Notes: generated by a model not told the origin, from the letters alone. DNA of 64,000 nucleotides from Parabacteroides sp. AD58 (GCF_023744375.2 NZ_CP146284.1:3706818-3770817); one strand, 5' to 3'. Counted from the stretch's first letter, positions 35,901 through 44,716 are shown. Numbers and translations are program-made.

Positions 35901-37595
35901 ATGAAAGAAACAATAACAGGCTCAGAAGCGTTAATGCGCTCATTGGAACATGAAGGTGTAAAGACTATCTTCGGTTATCCGGGAGGAGCTATTATGCCGG
36001 TTTATGATGCATTATATGATCATTTGGATAAGATCCATCATATATTGGTTCGTCATGAACAAGGTGCTGCTCATGCAGCGCAAGGTTTCGCACGTGTATC
36101 CGGAGAAGTAGGTGTTTGTCTGGTAACAAGCGGCCCGGGAGCAACTAATACCATAACAGGAATTGCTGATGCCATGATTGACAGTACGCCGATTGTGATG
36201 ATAGCTGGTCAGGTAGGTGCCGGCTTTTTAGGAACAGATGCTTTTCAGGAAGTAGATCTGGTAGGTATAACCCAGCCTATTACGAAGTGGAGTTATCAGA
36301 TTCGGCGGGCAGAAGATGTAGCTTGGGCTGTATCGAGAGCTTTTTATATTGCCCGTAGTGGTCGTCCGGGTCCGGTTGTATTGGATTTTGCCAAGAATGC
36401 GCAGACCGAGATGACAGAATATGAACCGATGGATGTTGACTTCATACGTAGTTATGATCCGGATCCGGAAATTGATTATAAGGAAGTAGCCGAAGCGGTT
36501 GCGCTGATTAATTCGGCGAAGAAGCCGTTGGCACTGGTCGGACAAGGAGTTGAATTGGGAAATGCCCAGCAGGAATTGTTGGCATTTATTGAGAAAGCTG
36601 ATATTCCTTGCGGATGTACCTTGTTGGGACTTTCTGCTTTACCTTCAACTCACCGGTTGAATAAAGGTATGTTAGGAATGCATGGAAATTTAGGTCCGAA
36701 TGTGAAGAGCAACGAATGTGATGTCTTGATTGCAATCGGTATGCGTTTTGACGATCGTGTAACAGGAAAGCTGGAAACCTATGCCAAGCAGGCGAAGGTA
36801 ATCCATTTGGATATAGATCCATCTGAATTGGGTAAGAATGTCCCGGTTGATGTTCCTGTTTTGGGCAATTGCAAGAAAACATTGGCTTTACTTACGGAGT
36901 TGATTCAGAATAACCGGCATACCGAATGGATCGAAAGTTTCCGTCAGTATGAAGAGACAGAATTCAATCAGGTAATACGTAAGGAAGTATTTCCGGAAGA
37001 AGGCCCGTTGAATATGGGTGAAGTTGTACATGTAATCAGCGAGGCGACCGACAACGATGCTATCTTGGTTACCGATGTAGGTCAGAACCAGATGATGGCA
37101 TGCCGCTACTTTAAGTTCTCACGCCAGCGTAGTATTGTAACATCAGGCGGAATGGGAACCATGGGTTTTGGATTACCTGCTGCGATAGGAGCAACATTCG
37201 GTCGTCCTGATCGTACGGTTTGTGTCTTCATGGGTGATGGCGGTTTACAGATGACCATAGAAGAATTGGGAACCATTATGGAACAGAAGTCTCCTGTTAA
37301 AATCATCCTTCTGAATAATAATTATCTGGGAAATGTCCGCCAATGGCAGGCCATGTTTTTCAATCGCCGATACTCTTTCACTCCGATGATGAATCCTGAT
37401 TATATGCAGATAGCTGCCGCTTATTCAATTCCTTCGCGGAGAGTAATTGACCGCTCGGATCTGCAAGATGCAGTTCGGGAGATGCTGGAAACGGATGGTC
37501 CGTTCTTATTGGAAGTTTGTGTGATAGAAGAAGGTTATGTATTGCCGATGACTCCTCCGGGATCTTCTGTCAATCAGATGTTATTGGAATGTTAA
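35901..37595 (+). CDS. ilvB: Acetolactate synthase large subunit
   Basis: Catalytic subunit of acetohydroxyacid synthase (564 residues), which condenses pyruvate with pyruvate or 2-ketobutyrate using ThDP, Mg and FAD. The start GSEALMRSLEHEGVKTIFGYPGG, the glutamate in VRHEQGAAHAAQGFAR, the FAD-region GPGATNTITG and the ThDP motif MGDGGLQMTIEELGTIMEQK...NNNYLG are all present. It lies between ilvD (20-base gap) and ilvN (18-base gap), which with the leader makes one operon. Valine feedback is expected through the small subunit. Confidence 0.97.
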   Translation: MKETITGSEALMRSLEHEGVKTIFGYPGGAIMPVYDALYDHLDKIHHILVRHEQGAAHAAQGFARVSGEVGVCLVTSGPGATNTITGIADAMIDSTPIVMIAGQVGAGFLGTDAFQEVDLVGITQPITKWSYQIRRAEDVAWAVSRAFYIARSGRPGPVVLDFAKNAQTEMTEYEPMDVDFIRSYDPDPEIDYKEVAEAVALINSAKKPLALVGQGVELGNAQQELLAFIEKADIPCGCTLLGLSALPSTHRLNKGMLGMHGNLGPNVKSNECDVLIAIGMRFDDRVTGKLETYAKQAKVIHLDIDPSELGKNVPVDVPVLGNCKKTLALLTELIQNNRHTEWIESFRQYEETEFNQVIRKEVFPEEGPLNMGEVVHVISEATDNDAILVTDVGQNQMMACRYFKFSRQRSIVTSGGMGTMGFGLPAAIGATFGRPDRTVCVFMGDGGLQMTIEELGTIMEQKSPVKIILLNNNYLGNVRQWQAMFFNRRYSFTPMMNPDYMQIAAAYSIPSRRVIDRSDLQDAVREMLETDGPFLLEVCVIEEGYVLPMTPPGSSVNQMLLEC

Positions 37596-37613
37596 TTCGG
37601 GAGGAAGTAGATT

Positions 37614-38165
37614 ATGGAAAATAAGACTTTATATACAATTATCGTTCATTCTGAGAATATTGCAGGTATCTTGAATCAGATTACAGCCGTCTTTACTCGG
37701 CGGCAATTGAACATCGAGAGCTTGAATGTATCTGCTTCATCTATTCGGGGCGTTCATAAATATACGATTACTTGTTGGGCAACCCCGGATATTGTCGAGA
37801 AAGTTGCCAAGCAGATTGAAAAGAAGATGGATGTAATCCAGGCTCATTACTTTAAGGATGACGAAATATTTAAGCGCGAGATAGCCTTATATAAGGTATC
37901 CACTCCGGAATTTCAGTCGACTCCGGAGGCTTCGAAACTGATACGTCAATACAGTGCCCATATCGTAGAAGTGAATCCGGTCTTTTCAATTGTGGAAATG
38001 ACAGGAACGAGCGAAGATATTTCTTCCTTGTATCAGGAATTGAGTTCTCTGAACTGTGTGCTTCAGTTCGTACGGTCAGGTCGAATCGCTGTTTCTACCA
38101 GCTGTTTCGAACGGGTGAACGAATATTTGGCACATCGGGAGGAAAGATATCAGAAGGAAAAGTAA
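37614..38165 (+). CDS. ilvN: Acetolactate synthase small (regulatory) subunit
   Basis: Regulatory partner of IlvB, 183 residues. It opens with an ACT domain (YTIIVHSENIAGILNQITAVFTRRQLNIESLNVSAS) that binds valine in the family; a second ACT-like part covers the rest (YSAHIVEVNPVFSIVEMTGTSEDI...). This longer, two-domain form corresponds to IlvH/IlvN of most bacteria rather than the short IlvN of E. coli. A GGGAGG site precedes the ATG. It follows ilvB by 18 bases and leads into the thioesterase gene. Confidence 0.95.
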   Translation: MENKTLYTIIVHSENIAGILNQITAVFTRRQLNIESLNVSASSIRGVHKYTITCWATPDIVEKVAKQIEKKMDVIQAHYFKDDEIFKREIALYKVSTPEFQSTPEASKLIRQYSAHIVEVNPVFSIVEMTGTSEDISSLYQELSSLNCVLQFVRSGRIAVSTSCFERVNEYLAHREERYQKEK

Positions 38166-38191
38166 TCTGTAAATAAAGTGATCGTGTTTTT

Positions 38192-38935
38192 ATGACGGAA
38201 GATGCTAAAATAGGAACTTATGAGTTCGTAGCTGAACCTTTCCATGTGGATTTTACGGGAAAGCTGACGATGAGTGTTCTTGGAAATCATTTGCTGAATT
38301 GCGCGGGCTTCCACGCTTCTGATCGGGGATTCGGTATGGCTTTCCTGCAGGAGAATCATTATACCTGGGTGCTTTCCCGTCTGGCTATTGAGTTGGATGA
38401 AATGCCCGAACAGTATGAAAAGTTCAGTATTCAGACATGGGTCGAGAATGTTTACCGTTTGTTTACTGACCGTAATTTCTCTTTGCTGGATAAAGACGGT
38501 AAAACGATTGGGTATGCTCGTTCCGTTTGGGCAATGATCAGTATGGAAACACGTAAGCCGGCCGATTTATTAACCTTACATGGTGGCAGCATCATGGATT
38601 ATGTCTGTGATAAGGCTTGTCCGATAGAGAAGCCCGGAAGGATAAAGATGACGAGTTCGGCTCCTGTTGCCGAATATCAGACAAAGTACAGTGATATCGA
38701 CATCAACGGTCATGTAAACAGTATCAAATATATTGAGCATATTTTGGATCTTTTTCCGCTCAGTCAGTTTAAGGAGAAAAGAGTTCGCCGGTTTGAGATG
38801 GCTTATGTAGCTGAAAGTTATTATGGGGATACATTAAGCTTTTATCAGGAACAGGTGAACGAAGATGAATACTTAATCGAAGTGAAAAAGAACGGTACCG
38901 AAGTAGTGGTACGCAGTAAAGTGATATTTAGTTGA
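38192..38935 (+). CDS. Acyl-ACP thioesterase (FatA/FatB family) inside the ilv operon
   Basis: A 247-residue double-hotdog protein. The first hotdog begins YEFVAEPFHVDFTGKLTMSVLGNHLLNCAG. The second has the family's active-site segment KYSDIDINGHVNSIKYIE, with the Asp/Asn/His set used by plant and bacterial acyl-ACP thioesterases. It would release free fatty acids from ACP. It lies 26 bases after ilvN and 49 bases before ilvC, so it is co-transcribed with branched-chain amino-acid genes. A link to branched-chain fatty acid supply is plausible but is inference. Confidence 0.9.
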   Translation: MTEDAKIGTYEFVAEPFHVDFTGKLTMSVLGNHLLNCAGFHASDRGFGMAFLQENHYTWVLSRLAIELDEMPEQYEKFSIQTWVENVYRLFTDRNFSLLDKDGKTIGYARSVWAMISMETRKPADLLTLHGGSIMDYVCDKACPIEKPGRIKMTSSAPVAEYQTKYSDIDINGHVNSIKYIEHILDLFPLSQFKEKRVRRFEMAYVAESYYGDTLSFYQEQVNEDEYLIEVKKNGTEVVVRSKVIFS

Positions 38936-38984
38936 GTTATTAATAAGGGCGGTGAAAGCCGTTCCAATTAAAAAAGAAAAGAAA

Positions 38985-40028
38985 ATGGCAATAATGAATT
39001 TTGGCGGTGTTGAAGAAAATGTAGTAACCCGCGAAGAGTTTCCTTTGGAAAAAGCAAGAGAAGTGTTGAAAGATGAAGTCATCGCAGTAATCGGTTATGG
39101 TGTACAGGGTCCTGGCCAGAGCTTGAACTTACGTGACAATGGCTTCAACGTGATTGTTGGTCAGCGTCCGGGTAAGACTTATGATAAAGCCGTAGCTGAC
39201 GGTTGGGTTCCGGGTGAGACTTTGTTCGGCATCGAAGAAGCTTGCGAAAAGGCTACAATTATTCAGGTGTTACTTTCTGATGCAGCTCAGATCCAGTGCT
39301 GGCCGATGATCAAGAAACATCTGACTGCAGGTAAAGCCTTGTATTTCTCTCATGGTTTTGCGATTACGTATAAAGATCGTACACACATCGTACCTCCTGC
39401 AGATGTAGACGTTATCATGATTGCTCCGAAAGGTTCAGGTACTTCTTTACGCCGTATGTTCTTGCAGGGACGTGGCTTGAACTCAAGTTATGCAATTTAT
39501 CAGGATGCAACAGGCCGTGCCTGGGAACGTGTTATCGCATTAGGTATCGGTATCGGTTCAGGTTATCTGTTTGAAACAACATTCAAGAAAGAAGTTTATT
39601 CAGACTTGACAGGTGAACGTGGTACATTGATGGGTGCAATCCAGGGATTGTTGCTGGCTCAGTATGAAACTTTGCGTGAACACGGACACGAACCTTCTGA
39701 AGCATTCAATGAAACAGTAGAAGAATTGACTCAGTCATTGATGCCGCTGTTCGGTGAAAATGGTATGGACTGGATGTATGCTAACTGTTCAACAACTGCT
39801 CAGCGTGGTGCTTTGGACTGGATGGGCCCGTTCCACGATGCTGTTAAACCGGTATTCGAAAAACTGTATAACGAAGTAGCTTGCGGAAATGAAGCTCAGC
39901 GTTCTATCGATGCTAACTCTCAGCCGGATTATCGTGAGAAGTTGAACGAAGAACTTCGTCAGTTACGCGAAAGCGAAATGTGGCGTACTGGTGCTGTTGT
40001 CCGTAAATTGCGTCCGGAAAACAATTAA
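38985..40028 (+). CDS. ilvC: Ketol-acid reductoisomerase IlvC
   Basis: Second enzyme of the pathway: isomerises and reduces acetolactate or acetohydroxybutyrate with NAD(P)H and Mg. The 347-residue protein starts MAIMNFGGVEENVVTREEF, like its Bacteroides relatives; the longer frame from a GTG at 38952 is probably not used. The Rossmann motif VIGYGVQGPGQSLNLRD is near residue 40; the cofactor loop GQRPGKTYDKA and the metal/substrate glutamates in the knotted C-terminal domain (SDLTGERGTLMGAIQG, SEAFNETVEELTQ) follow. It is the last gene of the operon, with a terminator after it. Confidence 0.97.
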   Translation: MAIMNFGGVEENVVTREEFPLEKAREVLKDEVIAVIGYGVQGPGQSLNLRDNGFNVIVGQRPGKTYDKAVADGWVPGETLFGIEEACEKATIIQVLLSDAAQIQCWPMIKKHLTAGKALYFSHGFAITYKDRTHIVPPADVDVIMIAPKGSGTSLRRMFLQGRGLNSSYAIYQDATGRAWERVIALGIGIGSGYLFETTFKKEVYSDLTGERGTLMGAIQGLLLAQYETLREHGHEPSEAFNETVEELTQSLMPLFGENGMDWMYANCSTTAQRGALDWMGPFHDAVKPVFEKLYNEVACGNEAQRSIDANSQPDYREKLNEELRQLRESEMWRTGAVVRKLRPENN

Positions 40029-40053
40029 TAAGAGTCCTTTTTGGAAATTAGAT

Positions 40054-40099
40054 AAGGAATCAGCCCGTGGTTTTGAAAGGAACCACCGGTTGATTCCTT
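40054..40099 (+). terminator. Terminator of the ilv operon
   Basis: A long two-part stem: AAGGAATCA with its complement outside and GTGGTT/AACCAC inside, followed by a run of T from 40098. Confidence 0.88.
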
Positions 40100-40188
40100 T
40101 TTTATTGTGGCAAAAGGCAGATGAGGATTCATGTGCCTTTGTAGATCGCTTTTCATGTTATTTATAAAGAGAAACAGGCAACATTTTG

Positions 40189-40196
40189 TAATTTTG
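40189..40196 (+). promoter_or_regulatory. Candidate -7 element (TAATTTTG)
   Basis: TAATTTTG fits TAnnTTTG and lies 17 bases before the hydrolase start at 40214, implying a very short 5' leader (about 10 bases, or a few more if the ATG at 40220 is used). Confidence 0.45.
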
Positions 40197-40213
40197 TCTG
40201 GTTTTTATAGCAG

Positions 40214-41698
40214 ATGAGGATGAAAGAGAGATTTGTTGCCCTGTTTTTATTTTGTGTTTCTTGTTTTATGCAGGCGGCTGATTCGCCCAAGTATGAAATT
40301 CGGGCCGTTTGGTTGACGACAGTTTATGGGTTAGACTGGCCTCGCTTTGCCGCGAATTCTGAACATTCCCGGAAGGCTCAGCAACAGGCTTTGAGTGACA
40401 TGCTCGACCGTTTGCAGGAAGCTAATTTCAATACCGTATTCTTTCAGGTACGGTTGCGGGGTGATGTCGCCTATCGTTCTGCTATTGAACCAATGTCGTT
40501 CGTCTTTTCTGGGAAAGAAGGGGTTTCTCCTGGTTATGATCCGTTGGCTTATGCGATAAAGGAATGTCATCAGCGAGGAATGGAATGTCATGCCTGGTTT
40601 GTTACTTTCCCTTTGGGAAAAGACGAGTTGATCCGTAAACAGGGAAAACAGTCGGTAGTGAAACGGCATCCAGAGCTTTGTAAGAAACATAAAGGAGAAT
40701 GGTATCTTGATCCTGGTGTTCCCGGAACTGCCGATTATATTCTGTCGTTGGTGAAAGAGATCGTCATGAATTATGATATTGATGGCATCCACTTCGATTA
40801 TATCCGTTATCCGGAGTCGGCCAATTCTTTTCCTGATAAGAATGTGTACCGTAAGTATGGCCGTAAAAAAGATCTGTATCAGTGGCGTCGGGATAATATC
40901 AACCGGATGGTCGGACAGATTTATGATTGGGTGAAAGGTGCTAAACCCTGGGTGCAGGTCAGCAGTTCTCCGTTAGGAAAATATAGCCGAATACCGAAAG
41001 TCCCCAATGCCGGTTGGACGGCTTATGAAAGTGTTTACCAGGATCCGAAAGCCTGGATGCAGAGCGGAAAGCAGGATATGATTGTCCCCATGATGTATTA
41101 TCTGCATAAAAATTTCTTTCCCTTTGTCGATAATTGGGTGGAAAACAGCAATGGCCGGCTGATTGTTCCGGGTTTGGGCGCTTATCGCCTGGAAAAAGAA
41201 GAAGCCGACTGGGCTTTGACGGATATTACCGACCAGATTGACTATAGCCGTTATTATGGAGGAGCAGGCTGCACCTTCTTCCGTTGCCTCAATATCCTTT
41301 CGAATGAAAAAGGTATTTATGATGAGCTGAAAAATAATTACTACAAATATCCGGCCATGCTGCCTCCGCTTACTTGGTTGTGCGATTCAGTTCCGCAATC
41401 ACCTTCCGAAATCCGGGTAGAACGCCTTGATGGTGAGTTGAAACTCAGCTGGACTAAACCTGCTTCCGAAAAGCAGGACCTGACGTATACGGTTTATTAT
41501 TCCCTGACAGACACGATGAATACGGATTCTTCCAAGTATATTTTAGCCACTGGCATTCGGGGAACGGAATTGTATCTGCCTGTACAGTCTAATCGCGAAC
41601 AAGGGTATTTGTTTGTAGTTACGTCGTCCAACCGGTATCATCTGGAAGGACGTCCTTCTAAAGAAACGTATTATTATTATTCGAAGTACGAAAAATAA
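40214..41698 (+). CDS. DUF187/GHL10 glycoside hydrolase-like protein
   Basis: A 494-residue secreted protein with a signal peptide (RFVALFLFCVSCFMQAA). Residues about 27-360 form the GHL10 TIM barrel: EIRAVWLTTVYGLDWP at the start, NFNTVFFQVRLRGDVAY, GMECHAWFVTF and the signature YDIDGIHFDYIRYPE, in which Asp/Asp are the likely acidic residues. A fibronectin-III-like domain follows (SPSEIRVERLDGELKLSWTKP...). The family includes hydrolases of cell-wall glycans and unknown polysaccharides; the substrate is not known. Start choice: ATG at 40214; ATG at 40220 also possible. Single gene between the ilv terminator and a repeat-rich region. Confidence 0.9.
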   Translation: MRMKERFVALFLFCVSCFMQAADSPKYEIRAVWLTTVYGLDWPRFAANSEHSRKAQQQALSDMLDRLQEANFNTVFFQVRLRGDVAYRSAIEPMSFVFSGKEGVSPGYDPLAYAIKECHQRGMECHAWFVTFPLGKDELIRKQGKQSVVKRHPELCKKHKGEWYLDPGVPGTADYILSLVKEIVMNYDIDGIHFDYIRYPESANSFPDKNVYRKYGRKKDLYQWRRDNINRMVGQIYDWVKGAKPWVQVSSSPLGKYSRIPKVPNAGWTAYESVYQDPKAWMQSGKQDMIVPMMYYLHKNFFPFVDNWVENSNGRLIVPGLGAYRLEKEEADWALTDITDQIDYSRYYGGAGCTFFRCLNILSNEKGIYDELKNNYYKYPAMLPPLTWLCDSVPQSPSEIRVERLDGELKLSWTKPASEKQDLTYTVYYSLTDTMNTDSSKYILATGIRGTELYLPVQSNREQGYLFVVTSSNRYHLEGRPSKETYYYYSKYEK

Positions 41699-41738
41699 TG
41701 TTGCTTCTTCGAGATTTTAAGCCTTTTCAATACAAGAT

Positions 41739-41826
41739 TTTTATCGTTTCACCCAGGTGAAACGATCTCTTCACCCTTGTGGAACGATCGTATCACAAGG
41801 GTGGAACGATCGTTCCACAGGGGTGA
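41739..41826. repeat. Four-unit 22-bp repeat array, AACGATC core
   Basis: Units start at about 41739, 41761, 41783 and 41805 (22-base steps). The last three open with AACGATC and continue with variants of TCACCCTTGTGG, TCACAAGGGTGG and CCACAGGGGTGA. Filler orientation alternates, so the array as a whole also forms a large inverted repeat (CTTCACCC...CGATCG against CGATCG...GGGGTGAAG with one mismatch), and the first unit with the start of the second forms a perfect CGTTTCACC/GGTGAAACG palindrome. Confidence 0.85.
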
Positions 41827-41974
41827 AGAAGTATAAATTTAACGTGAAAGACCAAATGTGGTAATTGATAGACCATAAAGACTTCACTAAAGTGGCAATT
41901 GGCTCAGATTAAGGCAGAAAGCCTGAAAATGAATTTTTCAAGGAAAAGGGAGGGAATATTAAAAGAAATGCACT

Positions 41975-41982
41975 TATCTTTG
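41975..41982 (+). promoter_or_regulatory. Candidate -7 element (TATCTTTG) for the ECF sigma operon
   Basis: TATCTTTG, implying a 5' leader of about 120 bases before the start at 42107. No -33 box at the normal distance; the operon could also use its own sigma factor. Confidence 0.4.
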
Positions 41983-42106
41983 CGGCGATAAAAATTTTTG
42001 TTTTTTGTCAGGATAGATGCAGCGTTTTATTAACTAAATTCATCATTCTAAATGTTGGTTCCCGTAAAAATAAAAGGAAGAACTACAGGCGAATGAAGGC
42101 GTGAGG

Positions 42107-42637
42107 ATGGACGAACAACAACTGATAGCGGGTTGCAAAAGCAAAAACCGATTGGCTCAACGGGAATTATATGAAAAATATGCTCGTAGAATGCTGGCGG
42201 TATGCTTACGCTATGTCAATGACATGGAGACGGCCCGTGATTTGTTGCAGGATGGATTCGTAAGGGTGTTTATGAATATACATTCGTATACTGGAACTGG
42301 TTCGTTTGAAGGATGGCTTCGGAAAATATTTGTGAACGGAGCTTTGGAATATTTGCGGAAATCGGATGTACTGCGTGAATCAACGGATCTGGACAGTTCG
42401 GCAGATCTGGTTCAGTCAGACAGTTCGGCAATCGAACATTTGTCGGCAGCCGAATTGATGAAGTTGATTCAGGAATTGCCAGTCGGGTTCAGAACGGTGT
42501 TCAATATGTTTGCCATAGAAGGTTATTCGCATAAGGAAATCAGCGAGGCTTTGGGCATAACAGAAAGTACTTCCCGTTCTCAGTTTACTCGGGCGAGGCA
42601 GTTATTGCAGAAACGGATAAAAGAATTGTACAAATGA
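42107..42637 (+). CDS. ECF-type RNA polymerase sigma factor
   Basis: A 176-residue group IV sigma factor. Region 2 spans about 8-75 (FYEKYARRMLAVCLRYV-type core, then DLLQDGFVRVFMNIHSY) and region 4 about 118-170 (ELPVGFRTVFNMFAIEGYSHKEISEALGITESTSRSQFTRARQLL). Region 1.1 and region 3 are absent. The open frame begins with GTG at 42101; I take the ATG at 42107. Its stop overlaps the start of the next gene as ATGA, so the two products are made together, the usual sign of a sigma/regulator pair. Confidence 0.94.
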   Translation: MDEQQLIAGCKSKNRLAQRELYEKYARRMLAVCLRYVNDMETARDLLQDGFVRVFMNIHSYTGTGSFEGWLRKIFVNGALEYLRKSDVLRESTDLDSSADLVQSDSSAIEHLSAAELMKLIQELPVGFRTVFNMFAIEGYSHKEISEALGITESTSRSQFTRARQLLQKRIKELYK

Positions 42638-43881
42638 AAAAGGTGGACCGGGATCATATTGATGATTTGTTTCGTTCGAAGTTGTATGACTTTGAAGTCG
42701 AAACTGCACCAGAAGACTGGGAGGCGATAGAAAAGCGGCTGGATCGTCCGTCCATTCCTTTCTATCGGAAGCATACATATCAGTGGTTGGCAGCAGCAGC
42801 TGTTGCCGTGCTGGTCGTTCTTTCTTTCGGTATTCCGTGGAGTAAAGATGAAGATGAACTGGTGAAGATGGCCATGGAAGTGAAGAAGGAAGCCGAAAAA
42901 CAGGCGGTAAAAGAGGATTGGGTGGCTGCGGCAGAAGAAAATGATACGGTTGGAAAGCATGAGGCGGTAGTAAACAAATCTGTTACTCGTGCCCGGCTTT
43001 TGTCAGTTAATACGCGGAAAGCTGATGATCGTATTACAGATAAATCTTTAGAAGAGTTGATAGCAACAGCTTCAGCAGATACGGTAGAAACCGAGACAGT
43101 CGGAGAACAGGTAGCTGAATCTCCTGTTCAGGCTAAAGAATCAACTGCTGTAAAAAAACAGCCGGTGCAGACCCGAACCGTTGTGGAGGAACAACCTGCT
43201 CAGGCAAAAGCACAACCAAAGTCACGGAAATGGGGATTTGGAATGGGCGCCGGAAGTATCTCTGCCGGAAACAGCAGTTCGGTGAATGCCTTTGCGTTGA
43301 GAAGTTCTGCAGTGACGAATGAATATCTGTCGTTGATGAATGCAACATCAGCCTTTGAGGAGGTGCCGAAGACAGATGTGAAACATAAGATGCCATTGTC
43401 GTTCGGTTTGTCGGTAAGCCGTTATTTAAGTGATCGGTGGTCATTGCAAACGGGGCTTTCTTATTCGTATCTGGTTTCGGAATGGACTACCAATAAAACA
43501 TACAGAGCTGAATCTGAACAACGTCTGCACTTCTTGGGAATACCGGTTAGTGCTACTTATAAGATAGCTGAATGGAATAAATTCTTGTTTTATGCTTCGG
43601 CCGGAGGAAAGGTAGAACTCAATGTTGCCGGGAAAGTATGTACGGATTTGTATTCTCCGGTTGAGAAACTGAAGTCGGTGACTGAGAAAGAACGGATGAA
43701 AGAACCTTACTTTTCTGTCAACGGCCGGGTAGGTGTCAGTTATCCGATCATTCGTTTTATAAGTGCTTATGCCGAAGTCGGCGCTGATTATTATTTTGAC
43801 AACGGAAGCGATGTAGAAACGATTCATTCAGAAAAGCCTTTTTACGTCGGATTGCAGTTTGGTTTTCGTTTTGGATTTTAA
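42634..43881 (+). CDS. Anti-sigma-like membrane protein fused to an outer-membrane-type beta-barrel
   Basis: A 415-residue protein with three parts. Residues 1-48 are cytoplasmic and charged (DHIDDLFRSKLYDFEVETAPEDWEAIEKRL), a place where anti-sigma domains lie in such pairs. Residues 51-66 form one transmembrane helix. After a charged linker rich in Glu, Lys, Val and Gln (about 70-200) comes a C-terminal beta-barrel: PLSFGLSVSRYLSDRWSLQTGLSYSYLVS and further strands ending GLQFGFRFGF with a terminal Phe, as in outer-membrane porins. The start overlaps the sigma gene. Holding both a cytoplasmic sigma-binding tail and a barrel in one chain is topologically puzzling. Confidence 0.85.
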   Translation: MKKVDRDHIDDLFRSKLYDFEVETAPEDWEAIEKRLDRPSIPFYRKHTYQWLAAAAVAVLVVLSFGIPWSKDEDELVKMAMEVKKEAEKQAVKEDWVAAAEENDTVGKHEAVVNKSVTRARLLSVNTRKADDRITDKSLEELIATASADTVETETVGEQVAESPVQAKESTAVKKQPVQTRTVVEEQPAQAKAQPKSRKWGFGMGAGSISAGNSSSVNAFALRSSAVTNEYLSLMNATSAFEEVPKTDVKHKMPLSFGLSVSRYLSDRWSLQTGLSYSYLVSEWTTNKTYRAESEQRLHFLGIPVSATYKIAEWNKFLFYASAGGKVELNVAGKVCTDLYSPVEKLKSVTEKERMKEPYFSVNGRVGVSYPIIRFISAYAEVGADYYFDNGSDVETIHSEKPFYVGLQFGFRFGF

Positions 43882-43903
43882 TAAGAACTAATAATAAATA
43901 GAA

Positions 43904-44692
43904 ATGAAAAAATTAAGCTTTTTAGCGGCAGCGTTGGTGTCTGCCATGACTTTATTTACTTCTTGTCTGGGTAATGGTGGAAATACTGCAGATTTTTCTG
44001 CGACAGGAATTGTCTTCTTGAATGAAAAAGCGGGTTATATGGCGATGGTAGATGTGGGAAGTGCCTATTTTTACATTCCTGAATTGACAACTTCAGGTAA
44101 TTTTGACGCCGGAAACTGTGTTGCTGTTGGAGTTCATGTGGATTATAATACGCCAGAGAATACAAATTGGGGATCAACGGGCTATCTGACCGCTTCGTTG
44201 ACAACTACACCTACACTTATTGATCAGTATCGGGCATCGTTTATCTCTTCAGAAGCAGATACAACGATTATTTTAGCGAACGAAATTCCGATGGTAAGTG
44301 CTTTCCAGTCAAGCATGTTCAATAACTACGTACGTGGCTGGTTGATCTTCCCGTCGACAGTGAAAGCCGGAAGCAAGCAGACGCTGACATTCAAAATGAT
44401 GTATCCGCGTGAATTGGAAGCCGTAGAAGAGAATGGTAAGCGGTATTATAACTTATATATGCGTGCTATGGCCGAAGGAGACGATACGGGTGCTTCCAAT
44501 TCATCTATTATTAATGCATTTTATTTGAAAGATGTGATTGACCGTGCCAACTCAATAGAGAAAGCTGCAGGCAATAAGAGCTATTATTTGAGATTTAACT
44601 TTGTCAATGAATTGGATAAAGATAATAACAAACTGACTTGGGATTATGAAGAAGCCCAAATGTCAGTAACAGATGATAGTACTTCTAGGTAA
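43904..44692 (+). CDS. Lipoprotein of unknown function, paralogue of the next gene
   Basis: A 262-residue predicted lipoprotein with lipobox LFTSC at residues 17-21, followed by LGNGGN. The body has an N-terminal small beta domain (TGIVFLNEKAGYMAMVDV...DAGNCVAVGVHVDYNTPEN) and a C-terminal beta-rich domain with the conserved-looking RYYNLYMRAMAEGDDTGAS. The pattern (short beta barrel, then second domain) recalls NigD-like lipoproteins, but I am not sure. It starts 22 bases after the barrel gene and so belongs to the sigma operon. It shares layout and several phrases (PEN, LYLR/LYMR, FYLKDVI/FHIKDFI) with the gene at 44813. Confidence 0.75.
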   Translation: MKKLSFLAAALVSAMTLFTSCLGNGGNTADFSATGIVFLNEKAGYMAMVDVGSAYFYIPELTTSGNFDAGNCVAVGVHVDYNTPENTNWGSTGYLTASLTTTPTLIDQYRASFISSEADTTIILANEIPMVSAFQSSMFNNYVRGWLIFPSTVKAGSKQTLTFKMMYPRELEAVEENGKRYYNLYMRAMAEGDDTGASNSSIINAFYLKDVIDRANSIEKAAGNKSYYLRFNFVNELDKDNNKLTWDYEEAQMSVTDDSTSR

Positions 44693-44716
44693 GAAATCTT
44701 TTGTTCAGATAGATAC

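Larger units (their letters stand above)
41699..42106. other. About 400-base repeat-containing intergenic region
   Basis: It carries a 22-bp CGATCG-type repeat array (41739-41826) and then the candidate promoter and long 5' leader of the sigma-factor gene. No gene or terminator with a T-tract was found after the hydrolase. Confidence 0.7.

Noticed and set aside
41739..41826. CRISPR array
   Set aside because: The periodic units touch one another without unique spacers, are only about 22 bases long, and no cas genes are near. The same holds for the other 22-bp arrays.
41739..41826. Invertible promoter or phase-variation switch
   Set aside because: Inverted repeats exist, but the enclosed segment is too short, no promoter lies between the arms and no tyrosine or serine recombinase gene is in the window.
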